A DNA stretch of 58,124 nucleotides, taken from contig JAACFE010000005.1 in NCBI GenBank assembly GCA_009937525.1, positions 1 to 58,124 of the forward strand, in the 5' to 3' direction. This document shows positions 53,832 to 58,124 of the stretch, piece after piece. The notes beneath the pieces were generated by a model, which saw only the letters and a list, made by a program, of their open reading frames with translations, did no database searches and had not been told where the DNA came from. The first letter of the stretch is position 1; each line of letters starts with the position of its first letter. A program made the position numbers and the translations under genes. Origin of the DNA: Gammaproteobacteria bacterium. Its GTDB lineage: Bacteria > Pseudomonadota > Gammaproteobacteria > Steroidobacterales > Woeseiaceae.

Positions 53832-55130
53832 TTACATGTTGGAGATCAGGGCATCGCCGAATTCGCTGCACTTGACCTTCTTCGCGCCTTCCATCAGACG
53901 CGCGAAGTCGTACGTAACCGTCTTCTGGCCGATGGTCGTATCCATGGCCTCGAGGAGGATATCGGCCGCTTCCGTCCACCCCATGTAGCGCAGCATCATC
54001 TCGCCGGACAGGATCAGCGAACCCGGGTTCACGACATCCTTGTTCGCATACTTCGGCGCAGTACCGTGTGTTGCCTCGAAGACGGCATGACCGGTCGTGT
54101 AGTTGATATTGCCGCCGGGCGCGATACCGATGCCGCCGACCTGCGCCGCGAGCGCGTCGGACAGGTAGTCGCCGTTGAGATTCATGGTTGCAATGACGTC
54201 GAACTCTTTCGGCCGCGTCAGGACCTGCTGCAGCGTAATGTCGGCGATCGCATCCTTCACGAGAATCTTGCCGGCGGCAAGCGCAGCCTCCTGTTCGGCA
54301 TTTGCGGCATCCTGCCCTTTCTCGACCACGGTGCGGTCCCACTGGTCCCACGTGTAGGTGTGGTCACCGTACTCTCTCTCCGCGAGCTCGTAGCCCCAGT
54401 TGCGGAATGCGCCCTCCGTGAATTTCATGATGTTGCCCTTGTGCACGAAGGTCAGGCTCTTGCGGCCATTCGCGATGCAGTACTCGAGCGCCGCACTTAC
54501 CAGCCGCTCGGTGCCCTCCTGCGAGACCGGCTTCAGGCCGATGCCGCAACTGTCCGGGAAACGGATCTTCTGGAACTCTGCGGGGAAGTTCTGCTTGAAG
54601 AGTTCGAGGAACTTCGCGTTGGCCTCCGAGCCGCGCTCGAATTCGATGCCCGCATAGATGTCTTCCGTGTTCTCACGGAAGATCACCATGTCGACGCTGG
54701 CCGGATCGCGCACGGGCGACGGTACGCCCGTAAACCAGCGTACGGGCCGCAGGCAGACGTACAGATCGAGCAGCTGGCGCAGGGCCACATTCAGGGACCG
54801 TATTCCCCCGCCGATCGGCGTGGTCAGCGGGCCCTTGATGGAGACGAGGTATTCGCGACAGGCGTCGACCGACTCGTCCGGCAGCCAGTTGCCGAAGTTG
54901 TCGAACGATTTCTGGCCCGCGTAGATCTCCATCCAGTGGATCTCGCGCTTCCCGCCGTAGGCTTTTTCGACGGCCGCGTCCAGAACGCGCACGGTTGCGC
55001 GCCAGATATCGGGGCCCGTGCCATCGCCCTCGATGAAAGGCACGATCGGATTGTCCGGGACCTGCAGTTTGCCGTTGTCAATGGTGATCTTCGCACCGCC
55101 CTCGGGCGGTGTCGGTGCTGCCTCGGCCAT
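53832..55130 (-). CDS. icd: NADP-dependent isocitrate dehydrogenase
   Basis: Decarboxylating TCA-cycle enzyme of 432 residues. [13 protein letters not shown] holds the serine that AceK phosphorylates. [36 protein letters not shown] (metal Asp) and [13 protein letters not shown] (NADP-binding) are all present. GGAG lies six bases before the ATG. It is the first gene of the icd-aceK pair, so enzyme and regulator are co-expressed. Confidence 0.96.
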   Translation of the reverse strand: MAEAAPTPPEGGAKITIDNGKLQVPDNPIVPFIEGDGTGPDIWRATVRVLDAAVEKAYGGKREIHWMEIYAGQKSFDNFGNWLPDESVDACREYLVSIKGPLTTPIGGGIRSLNVALRQLLDLYVCLRPVRWFTGVPSPVRDPASVDMVIFRENTEDIYAGIEFERGSEANAKFLELFKQNFPAEFQKIRFPDSCGIGLKPVSQEGTERLVSAALEYCIANGRKSLTFVHKGNIMKFTEGAFRNWGYELAEREYGDHTYTWDQWDRTVVEKGQDAANAEQEAALAAGKILVKDAIADITLQQVLTRPKEFDVIATMNLNGDYLSDALAAQVGGIGIAPGGNINYTTGHAVFEATHGTAPKYANKDVVNPGSLILSGEMMLRYMGWTEAADILLEAMDTTIGQKTVTYDFARLMEGAKKVKCSEFGDALISNM

Positions 55131-55233
55131 AGTTCGCTCCGCTTGTTCTGGTTTTGTCGTGCCGCTCGGGAGGCGGCGGGGCGCATATTATGAGGGATTT
55201 GCCCGCCAGTCCCAAGGGTATTGCGGAAAATCA

Positions 55234-57324
55234 CTAGTACACGTAGCGAAACTCGACAAACAGCTCACGCCCGCGCCCAGGAAAGTAGCGGTAGTCGCCA
55301 AAAGCATAGTCTGCGCGATCGGCGACATCGACGTCGGCAAGATTGTTGAGCCGGGCCGTAACGGTCAGGCTGCGGGTCAGGCCGAAAGCGGCGCGCAGGT
55401 TGAGAAGATCGTGGCCCGGATAATCAAAGCGGTTTTCGGCGTCGATGTAATAGCGGCCCATGGAGACCCACTGCAGGGATGCACGCAGCCGATCCCCTCC
55501 GTCATAGCTGATTTCGGTGCTGCCCATCCAGCGCGGTGCAGTATCGACGTCCCGCCCGGAAACGAAAGACTCGCCGCGCGCGGCAATCGTATCGAAGTCG
55601 TAGCGGTGGCGCGCATAGGTGGCACCGACGGCCAGCGACCATGCGCCGGCAAACTGCCAGTCCAATGCGGCCTCGACCCCGTCGTGGCGGGTGCGAGCGC
55701 CGTTCACATTGAAGCCCTGTGCATCGCGAAAGACGCTGTTTCGTTTGCGCATGAAAAAGGCGGCAAGGTCGAGCGAGAGCAATTCCGAGTCGTAGCGAAG
55801 CCCGAGTTCCACACTGTCGATACGTTCCGAGTCGAGATCCGCGACCTGCTGACCGCTTTGCAGCCGGTACAACTCAGTCATTTGTGGTGCGCGAAATCCG
55901 CGCGCGGCGGCGAGGTATAACGCGGTCATTGGGGCCAGCCGGTAGTTCAGCGACGCCTTGGGCGCAAGATTGAAGAAGCTGTCGGTCCTGTCGGCAGGCC
56001 GGGTGTAAAGGCAGCCGCCGAAGCCGCAGGGCGTGCCGTCTTCGCGAGTATTGCCGTCGAGCATGCGATTGTCGTAGTCATAATGCAGGTATTCTCCGCG
56101 CAGACCGAAAGCCAGCGTCAGGTCCCGGGTGATGTCGACGTCGCTCTGGATGTACGCGGCGATACCCGCGCTTACGACCTCGAAGTCGTAGTGCAGGCCT
56201 TCCGGCCGGGTCTCGACAAGGAAATCGGACCCTTCCGCCGGCGCGAACTGGGTCTCCGTCAGGTCGACCCTGCTCCATTCGACGTCGATCCCGGCAATAC
56301 TCGTGTGTCGATCCGCGGTAAACGTCAACGCGCTGATAACGCCTGCGCTGACGTGACCGTTTTCCTCGAGCGGCTGGCCCGGCAGAAAGTGCTGCAGAAA
56401 CCGCATGTCCGAGTGACGCAGGAAGGGCCGGACATCGATGGCATACCGCGCCGTCGATTTCGACCAGATGCCATAGAGCCGTTGACTTGCCGCCTGCCGG
56501 AATGCTTCCGGGTTGGGGTTGCTGCGGTTTACCGCGGGATCGCGGTACGCGTCTTCGCCGACGATGAAACCAGCAGTCTCCTGGTCGAGATCGGTGGCCG
56601 AGAAAGCCGCGGTAAATTCGCCATCGACAAAGTCCCTGGTCGTGTTCGCGTGGATCTTGATCTGCCGGTAACCGGAATCATCGCGAAACCCGCCATCGTC
56701 GCTGAGCGAAAACCCCGCGAAGTGGGGCGACTGCGGATTCCCCGGGAGTTCGGCCTGCAGGCGCAGGAATCGATTGACGCCGACTTCGAGGATGCCGTGC
56801 GCGGCGGAGCGGTTGCCCTGCATCGGCATCAGGACGTTGACGATGCCGTGCAGCGCGTTCGAGCCGTACAGCGCGTTGCCTGGGCCGCGAATGACCTCGA
56901 TCGACTGGGCCTGCTCGGTATCGATCTCGAAAAGCTGGTTCACGTTGCAAAAACCCGCGGGGCGGATCGGGACGCCGTTCTCCAGGAACAGGAAAGCGCC
57001 GCAGGACCCCGGCCCGGTCAGCACCGGAGACCGGATGGCCGTCAGGTGCTCCTGGCCGCTGCCACGGCTGACCCAGACGCCGGCGACCCGGGTCATGAGC
57101 TGGTGGATGTGCTGGTGAAAGACGTTGTCGATCAGCGCTCCGTCCAGCAACTCGATGCTGCCCGAATGCGCCAAAGCGGACTGTTCACGCCGCTGGCCCG
57201 TGACCACGATCTCGCTGAACGTATCGTTCGCCGCTGCGACGGGTGCGGTGCCGGACTCGGCGAGCATTATAATCACAGCCAGTTGAATCGGGATGAACAA
57301 CGAGAGCCTCAGTCGATGAATCAA
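55234..57324 (-). CDS. TonB-dependent outer membrane receptor
   Basis: Protein of 696 residues with signal sequence, TonB-box-like DTFSEIVVTGQRREQ, plug domain (about 50-165, including IEVIRGPGNALYGSNALHG) and a 22-stranded-type barrel ending in FVEFRYVY, the aromatic C-terminus of outer membrane barrels. Plug cysteines (GPGSCGAF, AGFCNVN) may form a disulfide. The start codon is TTG with an overlapping divergent patatin gene; an inner TTG at 57300 has GAGG six bases upstream. Substrate (siderophore, cobalamin or carbohydrate) cannot be told. Confidence 0.9.
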   Translation of the reverse strand: MIHRLRLSLFIPIQLAVIIMLAESGTAPVAAANDTFSEIVVTGQRREQSALAHSGSIELLDGALIDNVFHQHIHQLMTRVAGVWVSRGSGQEHLTAIRSPVLTGPGSCGAFLFLENGVPIRPAGFCNVNQLFEIDTEQAQSIEVIRGPGNALYGSNALHGIVNVLMPMQGNRSAAHGILEVGVNRFLRLQAELPGNPQSPHFAGFSLSDDGGFRDDSGYRQIKIHANTTRDFVDGEFTAAFSATDLDQETAGFIVGEDAYRDPAVNRSNPNPEAFRQAASQRLYGIWSKSTARYAIDVRPFLRHSDMRFLQHFLPGQPLEENGHVSAGVISALTFTADRHTSIAGIDVEWSRVDLTETQFAPAEGSDFLVETRPEGLHYDFEVVSAGIAAYIQSDVDITRDLTLAFGLRGEYLHYDYDNRMLDGNTREDGTPCGFGGCLYTRPADRTDSFFNLAPKASLNYRLAPMTALYLAAARGFRAPQMTELYRLQSGQQVADLDSERIDSVELGLRYDSELLSLDLAAFFMRKRNSVFRDAQGFNVNGARTRHDGVEAALDWQFAGAWSLAVGATYARHRYDFDTIAARGESFVSGRDVDTAPRWMGSTEISYDGGDRLRASLQWVSMGRYYIDAENRFDYPGHDLLNLRAAFGLTRSLTVTARLNNLADVDVADRADYAFGDYRYFPGRGRELFVEFRYVY

Positions 57325-58124
57325 TCAATGCCGCTACGGCGTGTGGCGTTCCTGTGTGTCGCGTTATCGTTCGCGGCGCTGGCGAATGCCGGGGATACGG
57401 AACGAGCAACCGATGTTACGTCATCTGACCGGCTTCGAGTAGGACTGGTGCTGGGCGGCGGTGGCGCGCGCGGAGCCGCACACATAGGCGTATTGCGCGA
57501 ACTCGAGCGGATGCGCATTCCGATCGATGCGATCGCAGGCACGAGTATGGGTGCGATCGTAGGGGGCCTGTATGCATCGGGAATGAGCGTGGACGAACTC
57601 GAGGAACTCATCGCCGGGATGGACTGGGCGGACGCAATGTCCGATGAACCCGAGCGCAGCGACCTGAGATTTCGACGCAAGCAGGATGAGAGGGACTTTC
57701 CTGTCAACCTTGATATCGGGCTCGAACGCGGCCGGCTGAAGTTACCGCTCGGCGTGGTGCAGGGGCAGAAGCTCGACCTCATACTGCGCAACCTGACTCT
57801 GCCGGTGTCAAACGTGTCGAACTTCGACGATCTGCCGATCCCTTTTCGTGCGATCGCATCCGATATCACGACCGGCGAGATTCACGTCATGGACAGCGGC
57901 GATCTCGCGCTTGCCATCCGGGCAAGCATGTCCGTGCCGGGAGTGCTCGCGCCGGTCAGTGTCGACGGCCACCTGCTGGTCGACGGCGGTCTCGTCGGCA
58001 ATCTGCCTGTCGATATCGTTCGCGACATGGGTGTCGACGTCGTCATCGCCGTGGATGTGGAGTTCCCCCTGTACACGCTCGAAGAGCTGCAGTCGGCAAT
58101 CACGGTTTCGGAGCAGATGCTGAC
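57316..58124 (+). CDS. patatin-like phospholipase, RssA/NTE type (3'-truncated)
   Basis: Partial gene (269 codons visible) running off the window. Signal-like N-terminus (VAFLCVALSFAALANA), then the patatin fold: oxyanion-hole GGGGARGAAHIGVL, nucleophile GTSMG, SMSVPGVLAPV, and the catalytic Asp in VDGGLVGNLPVD. A lipid acyl hydrolase probably acting in the envelope; in longer homologues a POTRA and barrel follow (PlpD-type), but the window ends too early to tell. The ATG lies inside the divergent receptor's first codons; TATAAT at 57268-57273 is a candidate -10. Confidence 0.9.
   Translation, partial: MNQSMPLRRVAFLCVALSFAALANAGDTERATDVTSSDRLRVGLVLGGGGARGAAHIGVLRELERMRIPIDAIAGTSMGAIVGGLYASGMSVDELEELIAGMDWADAMSDEPERSDLRFRRKQDERDFPVNLDIGLERGRLKLPLGVVQGQKLDLILRNLTLPVSNVSNFDDLPIPFRAIASDITTGEIHVMDSGDLALAIRASMSVPGVLAPVSVDGHLLVDGGLVGNLPVDIVRDMGVDVVIAVDVEFPLYTLEELQSAITVSEQML

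Overview
The window is high-GC, densely packed bacterial DNA. It most likely comes from the chromosome of a heterotrophic, aerobically respiring gammaproteobacterium. The signs are an icd-aceK pair, heme A synthase, HemN, AacS, a TonB-dependent receptor, and GTAGGAGCG-type palindromic repeats between genes. This placement is inference; no rRNA or tRNA is present to fix it. Both ends cut genes: the oxaloacetate decarboxylase alpha subunit at the left and a patatin-like phospholipase at the right.

Layout. (1) 1-2486: oadA (partial) and oadB, followed by a repeat cluster. (2) 2632-7894, minus strand: omega-amino acid transaminase, mmsA, an exported metallo-beta-lactamase-fold hydrolase and an M20 peptidase. 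A divergent PuuR-like XRE-cupin regulator sits upstream with a clear inverted repeat in its promoter. (3) 8682-22190: mixed metabolism and housekeeping. It holds ilvE, hemN, ctaA, an FMN 2-hydroxy-acid oxidase, a cold-shock protein, a TSUP permease, leucine dehydrogenase, a redoxin, a quinone oxidoreductase, acetoacetyl-CoA synthetase and glpK. (4) 22317-36568: eleven co-oriented genes forming what looks like one membrane-bound phospho-signalling machine. It contains two Ser/Thr kinases (one with four zinc ribbons, one with a transmembrane helix and a periplasmic repeat region), a PP2C phosphatase, two lipoproteins, an FHA-like/PEGA/SUMF1-like membrane protein, a small acidic exported protein, a MotA/TolQ/ExbB-type channel, an actin-like plus FHA protein, and two von Willebrand A (vWA) proteins. 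The vWA proteins share one N-terminal transmembrane signature with an aspartate at the same position. The array ends at a terminator and is followed by an OmpA-family glycine-zipper protein. (5) 37644-47287: a pterin dehydratase, a Ser/Thr dehydratase, an orphan ParA, a GFA protein, a Cys-rich protein, a divergently arranged ilvB/ilvN pair, then proB-proA-glpD. (6) 47387-49395: a lower-GC pair (DegT aminotransferase and sulfotransferase) that looks acquired. (7) 49511-58124: an exported DUF305/LVIVD fusion, icd-aceK, a TonB-dependent receptor and a patatin.

The best candidate for an undescribed system is region 4. My reading is that the TolQ-like protein and the two vWA proteins form an ExbB/ExbD-like proton-driven unit, with vWA domains where ExbD or MotB would carry a periplasmic peptidoglycan- or TonB-contacting domain. 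Kinases, phosphatase and FHA domains would control it from the cytoplasm. The domain content is read from the sequence; the joint function is inference.
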